This document shows, piece after piece, positions 1 through 7,543 of a stretch of 11,099 bases of DNA; positions within the stretch are counted from its first letter, which is position 1, and every line of letters starts with the position of its first letter. This stretch comes from JBDKTH01 sp964558295 (GTDB taxonomy: Bacteria; Planctomycetota; Planctomycetia; Pirellulales; Thermoguttaceae): the NCBI GenBank assembly GCA_964558295.1, contig CAZLDQ010000190.1, positions 1 to 11,099 of the forward strand, read 5' to 3'. The translations under genes were made by a program, and so were the position numbers. The notes under the pieces are model-generated. The model worked only from the letters and a program-made list of their open reading frames with translations. It searched no databases and was not told the origin of the DNA.

Positions 1-1341
1 CTCGAACAGCACTACAAGCTCGGCGGGCTGGCCACCTGGTTCCGCCGCCCGGGCGGGCACATCTTCGATATTTCCCTACACGGTTTCCCCGTGGGAATGG
101 TCAAGAGTTGCCGCCGCTACTGGACCCGCGAAATCGCCGATTCGATCGTCCAACTCAAGAACATCCGCTTCGATAACCCAATGTTCTCGCTCTCGACCAC
201 CTTCGACCGCGAGGATTTCACACGGCTCCTGATCGAACGGTTTCAAGTCCCCAGGGAAACGGTCGTCGCGTTCTTCGACACGGCTCGCGGGATGAACTTC
301 TACGACGACCAGTCGATCACCACCCGACAGCTCTTCGACCGGTTCTTCCCGGGGCGGGAAGACGTAGTCCGACTCCTCATGGAACCGATTACCTATGCCA
401 ACGGTTCCACGCTGGAAGACCCGGCGGTCTCCTACGGGATCGTGTTTTCCATCTTCCTGTCGAAGGGGGTCTACACCTTCGAAGGCGGCACCGATCGGTT
501 GATCGGGCTGATGGAAAAGGCCATCAAGACGAGCGGCGTCGACGTTCGGATCCGATCCGATGTCCAGAAGATCCATGTCAACGGCCGGCGAGTTACCGGC
601 GTCACGGTCAACGGCCGGTATATCAAGACCCACGCGGTCGTCTCCAACGCCAACATTCGGACCACGATCCTCAACCTCGTTGGCAAGGAGTATTTCGACA
701 AGGACTTCATCGAGCAAGCCCAGGCGGTACGGCTCAACAATTCCAGCACCCAAGTCTATATCGCCCTCCGCCCTGGCGAGACCATCGATGAAGCCTCCTG
801 CGGCGACTTGTTGTTCAGTTCCACGGCACCGACCTTCCGCACCGACCTGTTGCTCAGTCGTCAGGTCACCAGCCGCACCTATTCCTTCTACTACCCGAAG
901 ACCCGCCCAGGACGCAATCGCACCTTAGTCGTGGCCAGTACGAATGCCAACTATCAGGACTGGGCCAACCTCTCGAAAGAAGAGTATCAAGCGAGCAAAC
1001 GATCGCTGATCGAAGACACGTTGAACGCCCTGGCCAAATACGTCCCCGACATCCGCCAAAAGGTCGACACAGTCGACTGTGCCACGCCATTGACCTTCGA
1101 GCGTTATACGCACCACCCCTTGGGAACCAGCTTCGGCACGAAATTTGAGGGACTGGCCGTCAGCCGCAGTCTACCCGAGCAGATCCAAGGGCTGTACCAC
1201 ACGGGAAGCGTCGGCATCATCATGTCGGGCTGGCTCGGAGCCGTCAACTACGGCGTGATCGTGGCCAACGATGTTGATGCGTTTCTCATGAAATCCGGCG
1301 TTAGCCCGTCACCAGTGCCAGAAAGCGGAAACCGCTCATGA
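1..1341 (+). CDS. Phytoene desaturase/carotenoid isomerase-like FAD oxidoreductase (5' truncated)
   Basis: The frame is open from base 1 and ends at TGA 1339-1341, giving 446 visible residues, so the true start lies outside the window. The first residues (LEQHYKLGGLATWF) match the segment just after the N-terminal FAD Rossmann fold of CrtI-type enzymes, where an acidic residue ends the second strand and a GG.A follows. Probably only some 30-40 residues, including the GxGxxG dinucleotide motif, are missing. The middle has the family-typical GGTDRLIGLMEKAI and VVSNANI segments. The C-terminus has the FAD-contacting segment LYHTGSVGIIMSGWLGAVNYG. The family removes hydrogen from, or isomerises, long polyene or acyl chains using FAD. 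The stop codon overlaps the start of the FabZ gene (ATGA), so the two are translationally coupled and the substrate is more likely an acyl chain than phytoene; that is inference. Family assignment is firm, substrate unknown. Confidence 0.85.
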   Translation, partial: LEQHYKLGGLATWFRRPGGHIFDISLHGFPVGMVKSCRRYWTREIADSIVQLKNIRFDNPMFSLSTTFDREDFTRLLIERFQVPRETVVAFFDTARGMNFYDDQSITTRQLFDRFFPGREDVVRLLMEPITYANGSTLEDPAVSYGIVFSIFLSKGVYTFEGGTDRLIGLMEKAIKTSGVDVRIRSDVQKIHVNGRRVTGVTVNGRYIKTHAVVSNANIRTTILNLVGKEYFDKDFIEQAQAVRLNNSSTQVYIALRPGETIDEASCGDLLFSSTAPTFRTDLLLSRQVTSRTYSFYYPKTRPGRNRTLVVASTNANYQDWANLSKEEYQASKRSLIEDTLNALAKYVPDIRQKVDTVDCATPLTFERYTHHPLGTSFGTKFEGLAVSRSLPEQIQGLYHTGSVGIIMSGWLGAVNYGVIVANDVDAFLMKSGVSPSPVPESGNRS

Positions 1342-1763
1342 GCCGCCAGCAAATCCTCGACGCTATCCCACACCGCGAACCATTTCTCCTGGTCGACGAA
1401 ATCCTCGAGTGGGAAGACAACCGGATTGTCTGCGCAAAGACGTTTTCCGGCCAAGAAGACTTCTTCGCCGGACACTACCCCCACTTTCCTCTAGTGCCTG
1501 GGGTGCTCTTGTGTGAAGCCGCCATGCAGGCCGGGGCAATTCTCCTCTCACGGCAGTTGACCGAGGCCGACGGCAAGGTGCCCGTGGCCACGCGTATGAA
1601 CGACGTTCGTTTCAAACGCATGGTTCGCCCCGGCGAGACGATCCGCATGGAAGTGAACCTCACTGATCGCTTGGCCGATGCGTTTTTCCTCACCGCGAAA
1701 GTGACTGTCGACGGGAAGGCCGCCGTCCGATTCGAGTTCGCCTGCACCGCCACCCCCATCTAG
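1338..1763 (+). CDS. fabZ: 3-hydroxyacyl-[acyl-carrier-protein] dehydratase, FabZ-type hotdog
   Basis: This 141-residue single-domain hotdog protein has the usual FabZ length. It would dehydrate 3-hydroxyacyl-ACP to trans-2-enoyl-ACP in the cytoplasmic type II fatty-acid cycle. The catalytic pair is intact: His46 in FFAGHYP and Glu60 in PGVLLCEAAMQAG, 14 residues apart as in E. coli FabZ (His54/Glu68). The N-terminal IPHREPFLLVDEI segment and the FKRMVRPGETI segment are also typical. The ATG at 1338 lies in the ATGA overlap with the preceding desaturase gene, and no strong Shine-Dalgarno is visible, consistent with translational coupling. The enoyl reductase that would take its product follows 42 nt downstream. 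It may be a paralogue devoted to a specialised lipid rather than the housekeeping FabZ; the sequence alone does not settle this. Confidence 0.92.
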   Translation: MSRQQILDAIPHREPFLLVDEILEWEDNRIVCAKTFSGQEDFFAGHYPHFPLVPGVLLCEAAMQAGAILLSRQLTEADGKVPVATRMNDVRFKRMVRPGETIRMEVNLTDRLADAFFLTAKVTVDGKAAVRFEFACTATPI

Positions 1764-1765
1764 CG

Positions 1766-1781
1766 GGCGGGCTTGCCCGCC
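1766..1781. repeat. Short GC-rich palindrome (REP-like) between fabZ and fabI
   Basis: GGCGGG, a CTTG loop and CCCGCC form a perfect 6-bp stem three bases after the fabZ stop. There is no T-run, so it is not a typical intrinsic terminator. It could be a dispersed REP-like palindrome or an mRNA-stabilising or processing hairpin between the two cistrons. Only one copy is visible here, so repeat status is unproven. Confidence 0.4.
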
Positions 1782-1805
1782 ACAACTCCCAACGATCGCA
1801 ACACT

Positions 1806-2612
1806 ATGACGGACTTTCTGCAACTTGATGGCAAAAAGATTCTCCTCTTCGGCGTAGCCAACCGAAAGAGCGTGGCCTATCACATCAGCCGGATCCTGAT
1901 CGATGCAGGCGCCGAGTGCATCTACGTGGTCCAAAACGATACGATCCGCCAGAGCGTGGCCAAGCTTCTCGGCGACGCTGAGGTCTACAGCTGCGACGTG
2001 GAGTACGAAGACCAGATCGCCCGGCTGCGGGAAGAGATCGGCGCCCGCCACACCTGTTTCCACGGCTTGGTCCACTCTGTGGCCTTCGCCGACTACTCCG
2101 AGGGGCTCAAGCCGTTCCACGAGACCCCGAAGCGGGCATTCCTGCGTTCGATGGACATTTCCTGCTTTTCGCTGACCACAATCAGCCGCGCGTTTGCCGA
2201 TCTTCTCGATCCCGATGCATCGGTCGTCACGATTTCGATCTCGACAACGACGATGGCGAGCGAGAACTACGGATTCATGGCGCCGATCAAAGCCGCTTTG
2301 GACTCGTCGTTGGCCTTTCTGGCCAAGTCGTTCAGCCAGTTTTCCCGTGTGCGGTTCAATGCGGTCGCCCCCGGGCTGCTTAAGACTTCCGCCTCGGCGG
2401 GCATCCCCGGCTATGTCGATGCCTATCTCTATGCCGAGCAGGTAATCCCCCGCAAGCAAGCCGTTCAAACTGAAGAAGCGGCCAACGTCGCCGCCTTCCT
2501 GTTAAGCCCTCGTTCCAGCGGCATCAACGCCCAGCGGATCGTCGTCGACGCCGGCATGTCGATCAACTATTTTGATCGCGATCTGGTCCGCCGCGCTATA
2601 CGCCCCGAATAA
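1806..2612 (+). CDS. fabI: Enoyl-[acyl-carrier-protein] reductase, divergent FabI-type SDR
   Basis: The 268-residue protein would reduce trans-2-enoyl-ACP with NAD(P)H, the last step of the elongation cycle. It fits FabI along its whole length: the nucleotide motif GVANRKSVAYHI at residues 16-27, a VVQND segment, a CDV segment, HSVAF, the active site NYGFMAPIKAA with Tyr155 and Lys162 (Y-x6-K), FNAVAPGLLKT, and the C-terminal VVDAGMSIN. The position matching E. coli Tyr146 is Ile145, a departure from classical FabI. I chose ATG 1806 rather than the in-frame TTG at 1773. The shorter form begins MTDFLQLDGKKILLFG as FabI proteins do, and the TTG sits inside the palindrome. No clear ribosome binding site is seen. 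It closes the desaturase-fabZ-fabI unit and converges with the ATPase gene 25 bp away. A divergent SDR acting on an unusual acyl-ACP is a possible alternative. Confidence 0.85.
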   Translation: MTDFLQLDGKKILLFGVANRKSVAYHISRILIDAGAECIYVVQNDTIRQSVAKLLGDAEVYSCDVEYEDQIARLREEIGARHTCFHGLVHSVAFADYSEGLKPFHETPKRAFLRSMDISCFSLTTISRAFADLLDPDASVVTISISTTTMASENYGFMAPIKAALDSSLAFLAKSFSQFSRVRFNAVAPGLLKTSASAGIPGYVDAYLYAEQVIPRKQAVQTEEAANVAAFLLSPRSSGINAQRIVVDAGMSINYFDRDLVRRAIRPE

Positions 2613-2637
2613 GAGCCCCCTCGCTCTGAACCGCTCC

Positions 2638-5600
2638 TCACCAGTCAAAGGGCTGTTGTGGAGCCGAATCATCTTCCTTATTGTCGGACTTTTTTCCGCG
2701 TTTGCCTCTCTTTCGCTTCACCGTGTCCTCGATCTCAACTCTCTCGCTCTTCTCTCCCAACTCATGGACAAAGAGTATCTCTGGTTTCAAATGCCTTATG
2801 GCAAGTTGAACCAGATGCTGATGATGAGTAAAGAAGAGAATTTGGGTTTTGCGGGAAAACTCTGCAAGCACCTCCAAAGCGGCAATTGATCGAGTGTCGT
2901 CGAAGCTGACCAGAATGTCGTCGAGGATGAACGGGATTGGTTCCTTGTCGATCAGATAGTGTTCCAGACTAGCCAGACGCAAGGCCAGGTAAAGTTGGTC
3001 GCAGGTGCCGTCGCTCATGCCGGCCAATTCGACCGTCTCCGTACCGCCGGGCCGAACCCCCACAAGCACCTTCTGGCCTTGTTCATCAATATCAGTGCTC
3101 AACCGCTCAAACGAGCCGAGCGTTAGCCGCTGGAATAGTTCGCTCGCGCGGCGGAGCACGGGATCCTCATTCTTCCGCTGATACCGCTGAATTCCTTCAC
3201 GGAGTACGGCCGAAGCAAGACGCATGCAAGCATATTGTTGAGCATCGGCCTGAATCTGGGCCAACAAATCTTGCATCTGCTGAGCCGCTTCCGCCGATTT
3301 CGAACTTGCATCGATCGAATTGAGCGTCCGCTGCTCATCCCACACCGTTTGCTGAAGTCGCAGCCGCTCGTCTTCCAACTGTTGAATCTGGGCAGCAAGC
3401 TTTCCAAGTTGGCTCGGCAACTCATCCGCATTGACAGCTGCCGCCTCTTCAAAGAGACCATCAAGGCTCGCGCCGGCACTGAGAGTGAACAGTTGATCAT
3501 CCAGCCCTTCCAGGCTTTCACGCAGGCGAGTGGCCGTTTCCGAAGCCCGTTCGGCCGCAGGAAGTTCTTCCGGACTCTGGCATCGTGCTTCCTGGCACAT
3601 CGCCGCCAGCCTGGCACCAAGCGTTTGGATCTCCTGGCGGGCTCCTTGCACCTGCTCGCGACAACGATCCCGCTGCTGGGTGAGCGACTCTTGCTTCTGC
3701 CGATCGAGACAGGCCTTCTGCAGCCGGTGGATCAGTTCTTCCGCCGCTTCTTCCACAGGACGCGAGGCCAACTCTGGAGCGACGTTCCTCACGAGGTCTC
3801 CCACATACTGCTCGAAGTTTTGAATGTCTTGCACGATGTTGTCGATTCGTTCCGCATACGTCCGAGCTTCATCGAGCCGGCCGAACAGTTCGGCGGTTTG
3901 GGTTAACAGGTCGTTTGCCACAACCGGGGCGCTCTCGGGAACCAGTCCCAGCGGCTCGATCGCCTCGGCCCACTGCTGCTGCCATACCGAACGTTCGGCC
4001 AAGGCCTTTTCCGTGGCGGTCCGGGCTCCCGCCAAACGTTGGTTCGCCTGCCGAATCTCCTTCTCCAACGCCTGACGCCGGTCGGCAACTGCTTCGATGT
4101 GCTCGACCACGGCCCGGCTGCGACTGATCAGCGTGGCCAGCGTCTCCATCTCTCCCGGATACGGTTCTCCCAAGACGGTTAGGCAATGGCCCAACTCGCG
4201 TCGGCATGTCTCAATCCGCTCATCCAATTGACGCAATTGGTTTCGGGAGATCCGTTGGTTTTGAGCCTGTTCAATCAAGGCCGCGTGACGACGCAACCAG
4301 ACACGCATTTCTCGTGGCGAAAGCGGCTCAATTCCCAATGGTTGCCAACACGCCGTCCAGGCTGCCTCGGCTTTCTGTCGCTCGGCCCGTACCGCTTCAT
4401 ATCGCTCACCGAGCATGGCCATTTGTTGATCGAGCGAATCACGGTTGGCCTGCAGATTGGCCCGGGTTGCCACCCGAGTCGCTTCACGACGGAGCCGATC
4501 GGCCAGATCGTCGGCCGCTTCGACCGCATGCTGATAAGCCGTCTTCAACTCGTGCCCCGCGTTGACCTGCACAAGGAACTGCTCAAGCCGCTGGCTGTCC
4601 GCTTGTCCTTGTTGCCAAGCCTCAACGACCAATTGCCAGCCCTGGTCGCGGAGGTAGCGAGCGGCCTGCAAGGCTTCCTCTGTCGGAATATCGCCCTCCA
4701 ATTGCAACTGCTCGATCTGCCGGTCGAACTCGGCACGCCGGCTGACAGCATCCTCCAGCCGTTCCTCGAGCGAACGGAGCCGCTGCTCGATGTCCGTCCG
4801 TACGGCCTCATGCCGGTCGACCGTCTCCGGTGTGGGCACCGTCAATTGTTCCAGCGATTCCAGCGAACCCGACCAAAGCCCAAGCTTAGCCAGGTCAATC
4901 GCCGTTTGCTCCTCAAGCTGTTCCAGTTCGCATTGCAGCGTGATTCGTTGGTCTTCCAGTTTTCCTTGCTCTTGCGCCCGCTGAATAGCGGCTTTGAGTG
5001 AATCCGCGTTGCGAGGCGGTTCCAGGGCAGTGAGTTGACTCTGGGCTTCAGCCAACCGGGTTTGGGCTTCTTCCCTCTCCCTATGGGCTTGCTCAATCTG
5101 TCGCTCAAAGACCTCGTAACGACTACCAAGATTTTGAATAGTCAGCTTTTGTTGGTTGGTCAGCCGCAAGGTTTCAACAACCTCAAACGACAAGTCCGGA
5201 CGCACGTGTCGGAGGATCGTCGCGGCAGCAAGTTCGAGTTGTTCCCGGCGAGCGTGCAGCCCAGGCAGGTCCCGTTTGGCCTTGCGGTGGCTGCCAAGCA
5301 TGTCGGAAAGCTCACGAATCGCTTCAGCATGTGACATTAGGCCGGCCGGGATCGTGATTGCTGCAAGTTGCTGTTCAATCTGGGCAAGTTCCTTCTCGGC
5401 CGACTCAACGGTTGTCTGAGCCACGCGAAGGTCGGCAACCACCGCACGTCGCTCCTCAGCAAAGCGACCGTCCAACAGCGGCACGTCTCCCAGCTCTTCC
5501 AATTGCCGCAGGCACTCGCGGCGTTTGGCGAGCAGCGGCAGCGTCTGCTTGAGCCGCTCCAACCGGCTCTTTGCCTGCACCAGTTCACGCAACTGGGACT

Positions 5601-6270
5601 CCACGGCGGCGAGCTGCTGGCTCGCCTGATGCAGCCGCTCCTCGTGGGCTTCCCACTCGGCCGTCGAAAGCTGCTCCTGACGGATGGTCTTCCTCGCTTC
5701 GTCGAGTGCCTTGAGCTTCTGGTTGATCTGCCGATTGCCTCGCCGCGCAAAGAGTTCTTCAGCCTTGGCATCGAGACTCTCGCGTACCTTCTGAAGGTCG
5801 GCAATCCCCGAGCCGGCAGAAAAGAGCAATTGTCCCAAGTCACCCCGGCCGCTGGCGATCTCCTTTCCGCCTTGGACCAATTGCTCATGCCCAATCCCAA
5901 ACATCGTGCTAAAAAGTTCCCGGTCCAAGGCACCGAGAAACGGCTGGAGCGCACCGTCATCGAGCGGTGTGATGCCGTTGGGCTCCAGGAGGGTGTTCTT
6001 AGTCCCCTTGCGCCGGAGAAACTCCAGCGTTTGCCCCTCGCGGGTTTTCAGGGTGGCGCCGATCCGAAGGCTGGCATAGGGATGGACGAAGTCGTCGGCC
6101 GACCGAGCCGGGACGCCGAAGAACATCTGTTCCAATGCTCGCAGGGTCGAACTCTTGCCAGCCTCATTCGGTCCGAAGATCACATGCAGCCCTTCTTGAC
6201 CGCCCGACAGGTCAAGCGTTACATCTGTGAAAGGCCCAAAGGCTCGCAGGTCCAAGCGAAGGATTTTCAC
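2638..6270 (-). CDS. yhaN: YhaN/SbcC-like coiled-coil ATPase (Rad50-like partner of YhaO)
   Basis: This 1210-residue protein has the split-ABC ATPase layout of SMC/Rad50 proteins. An N-terminal head carries Walker A GPNEAGKS (residues 33-40). It is followed by roughly 170-1030 of Glu/Gln/Arg/Leu-rich heptad sequence, predicted coiled coil, and a C-terminal head. The C-terminal head has the signature-like MSDGTCDQLYLALRLA (from 1085), Walker B FILDDIL (Asp1117/Asp1118) and a THH switch (1148-1150). The tail is strongly basic (KRKRGKRGKK, 1185-1194) and then acidic, ending PFDW. No CxxC zinc hook is visible, which fits YhaN rather than SbcC or Rad50. It is longer than B. subtilis YhaN (about 960 residues). 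Translation starts at GTG 6270, overlapping the yhaO stop by 4 nt (GTGA), so the two are coupled. It probably powers and positions the YhaO nuclease on DNA ends. Function is inferred from family; no terminator is evident before the convergent fabI. Confidence 0.9.
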   Translation of the reverse strand: MKILRLDLRAFGPFTDVTLDLSGGQEGLHVIFGPNEAGKSSTLRALEQMFFGVPARSADDFVHPYASLRIGATLKTREGQTLEFLRRKGTKNTLLEPNGITPLDDGALQPFLGALDRELFSTMFGIGHEQLVQGGKEIASGRGDLGQLLFSAGSGIADLQKVRESLDAKAEELFARRGNRQINQKLKALDEARKTIRQEQLSTAEWEAHEERLHQASQQLAAVESQLRELVQAKSRLERLKQTLPLLAKRRECLRQLEELGDVPLLDGRFAEERRAVVADLRVAQTTVESAEKELAQIEQQLAAITIPAGLMSHAEAIRELSDMLGSHRKAKRDLPGLHARREQLELAAATILRHVRPDLSFEVVETLRLTNQQKLTIQNLGSRYEVFERQIEQAHREREEAQTRLAEAQSQLTALEPPRNADSLKAAIQRAQEQGKLEDQRITLQCELEQLEEQTAIDLAKLGLWSGSLESLEQLTVPTPETVDRHEAVRTDIEQRLRSLEERLEDAVSRRAEFDRQIEQLQLEGDIPTEEALQAARYLRDQGWQLVVEAWQQGQADSQRLEQFLVQVNAGHELKTAYQHAVEAADDLADRLRREATRVATRANLQANRDSLDQQMAMLGERYEAVRAERQKAEAAWTACWQPLGIEPLSPREMRVWLRRHAALIEQAQNQRISRNQLRQLDERIETCRRELGHCLTVLGEPYPGEMETLATLISRSRAVVEHIEAVADRRQALEKEIRQANQRLAGARTATEKALAERSVWQQQWAEAIEPLGLVPESAPVVANDLLTQTAELFGRLDEARTYAERIDNIVQDIQNFEQYVGDLVRNVAPELASRPVEEAAEELIHRLQKACLDRQKQESLTQQRDRCREQVQGARQEIQTLGARLAAMCQEARCQSPEELPAAERASETATRLRESLEGLDDQLFTLSAGASLDGLFEEAAAVNADELPSQLGKLAAQIQQLEDERLRLQQTVWDEQRTLNSIDASSKSAEAAQQMQDLLAQIQADAQQYACMRLASAVLREGIQRYQRKNEDPVLRRASELFQRLTLGSFERLSTDIDEQGQKVLVGVRPGGTETVELAGMSDGTCDQLYLALRLASLEHYLIDKEPIPFILDDILVSFDDTRSIAALEVLAEFSRKTQILFFTHHQHLVQLAIRHLKPEILFVHELGEKSERVEIEDTVKRKRGKRGKKSDNKEDDSAPQQPFDW

Positions 6271-7532
6271 AAGGCCGCCTCCCTGTCCAACAACTGATGG
6301 ATCAATATCTGCTCGACTTGGTCGAGCGTCTCACGAAGCTTGCTTGGATCAGCCAACCCCATGCTCTCCGCCCCTTCTTTGAGTTCTGGTGGGAGCTTGT
6401 CGTTAAGATCGCTCAGCTCGGCCGCAAGGGCCGTGCAACCATCAATACTCGCGCGAAGCTCGCTGAGATACTGGACCAACTCACCAATCGGCCCGTCGGC
6501 CCATTGAACGCCATCGCGTGACACGGGCATCGCAGTCCTCAAAGCAACCTTTTCCACCCAAATCGTCCCGCTGCCTACGTCCGAGGCAAGATCCCGCAAG
6601 GCGTTCGTCCAGCGATACGACTCGGCGGCCAGTTCCCGATGGGCCTCGCAGGCTCCGCAGACCTCGATCCGTACAGCCATCGGTAGCCCATCGACATCAG
6701 CAACCGCTTTGGCAAGTTGGCTGTGGACCCGTTCAAGCACCGCCTCACCGTTTTCCGCTCCGGTTGCATCGATCCGGTAATGCTCCCAGCGGAAAACGTC
6801 AACCGTGACCGATTCCAGATGGGCCCGGCTCTGATCATCCACCGTCACAATGGTACAACCCTTGGGCCCCGTTTCCCGCACATGCCGCCCTTGAATATTG
6901 CCCGGGAAAACAATAGGCGGATCAGTCCACAGCACTTCGCGTTTATGAATATGCCCCAAGGCCCAATAGTCGTATTGTTTCACACGCAGGTCATCAATCG
7001 TACAGGGAGCATAGGCTTCATGCCCCTCGCGTCCCGTCGCGCTGGTGTGTAAGAGACCGATATTGAACATTCCCGGCTCAGGCAACGGATAGCCACTGGC
7101 CAAGTTCTCCAGCACGGCCCCCCGCGCATAGCTTTGCCCATGAATGGCCACCTCATACGCATCCAAAAAAACCGTCTCCGGCTTGTTGGCCGCCAGCATG
7201 TGGACATTGTCCGGCATGGGCAGTTTCTTGGTCATCTTGTTGACCGCGTCGTGGTTCCCGGCGATCAGGTAGACAGAAATTCCAGCGTCGCGAAGCTTTC
7301 GCATCTGGTCGACGAAGAACAACCCCGTACGGAAATCTTTCCAGTCCCCGTCGTAGAGAGCCCCGGCAATGAGCACGAACGCCGCCGCCTGTTCCAAAGC
7401 CAACTCGACCAAATTGGCCAGTGCCCGGCGCGTCGCATCCCGAATCTGGTCGACCGGTGCCCCTTCGTACTGTTCTAGTCCTTTCAGAGGACTGTCTAAG
7501 TGGATGTCGGCGGCATGAATGAACTTGAACAT
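6267..7532 (-). CDS. yhaO: YhaO/SbcD-like metallophosphoesterase (DNA repair exonuclease)
   Basis: The 421-residue protein is close to the usual length of YhaO (about 400) and carries the Mre11/SbcD calcineurin-like fold. Visible metal motifs are D9-x-H11 (AADIHLD), N93-H94 in AGNHD, His162 in LLHTSATG and GHIH at 193-196. The motif II stretch reads IAGALYDGDW, so Ala58 stands where the family normally has the metal-bridging Asp (AGDLYD). From about residue 245 the sequence forms a capping and partner-binding region ending in a helical segment (LRETLDQVEQILIHQLLDREAAL) likely to contact the ATPase coiled coil. The family cuts DNA ends with Mn2+ under control of its ATPase partner. It starts at ATG 7532, 11 nt after the hydrolase stop, and is coupled by overlap to yhaN. 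If Ala58 is genuine, nuclease activity may be weakened or lost; a sequencing error is also possible. Confidence 0.9.
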   Translation of the reverse strand: MFKFIHAADIHLDSPLKGLEQYEGAPVDQIRDATRRALANLVELALEQAAAFVLIAGALYDGDWKDFRTGLFFVDQMRKLRDAGISVYLIAGNHDAVNKMTKKLPMPDNVHMLAANKPETVFLDAYEVAIHGQSYARGAVLENLASGYPLPEPGMFNIGLLHTSATGREGHEAYAPCTIDDLRVKQYDYWALGHIHKREVLWTDPPIVFPGNIQGRHVRETGPKGCTIVTVDDQSRAHLESVTVDVFRWEHYRIDATGAENGEAVLERVHSQLAKAVADVDGLPMAVRIEVCGACEAHRELAAESYRWTNALRDLASDVGSGTIWVEKVALRTAMPVSRDGVQWADGPIGELVQYLSELRASIDGCTALAAELSDLNDKLPPELKEGAESMGLADPSKLRETLDQVEQILIHQLLDREAAL

Positions 7533-7543
7533 TCGTCAGACTT

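Noticed and set aside
76..753. A 225-codon open frame on the minus strand under the desaturase gene
   Set aside because: It is antisense to a gene with clear family motifs and shows no recognisable domain. Long antisense frames are common in GC-rich coding DNA.
1548..2468. A 306-codon minus-strand frame across fabZ and fabI
   Set aside because: It covers two recognised plus-strand genes, its Gly/Arg/Asp-rich translation resembles no family, and it has no ribosome binding site.
2638..6270. The large coiled-coil ATPase as part of a new anti-phage defence system
   Set aside because: Heads, lack of a zinc hook and coupling to a YhaO-like nuclease fit the known YhaO-YhaN pair. No toxin, methylase, helicase or reverse-transcriptase partner is present.
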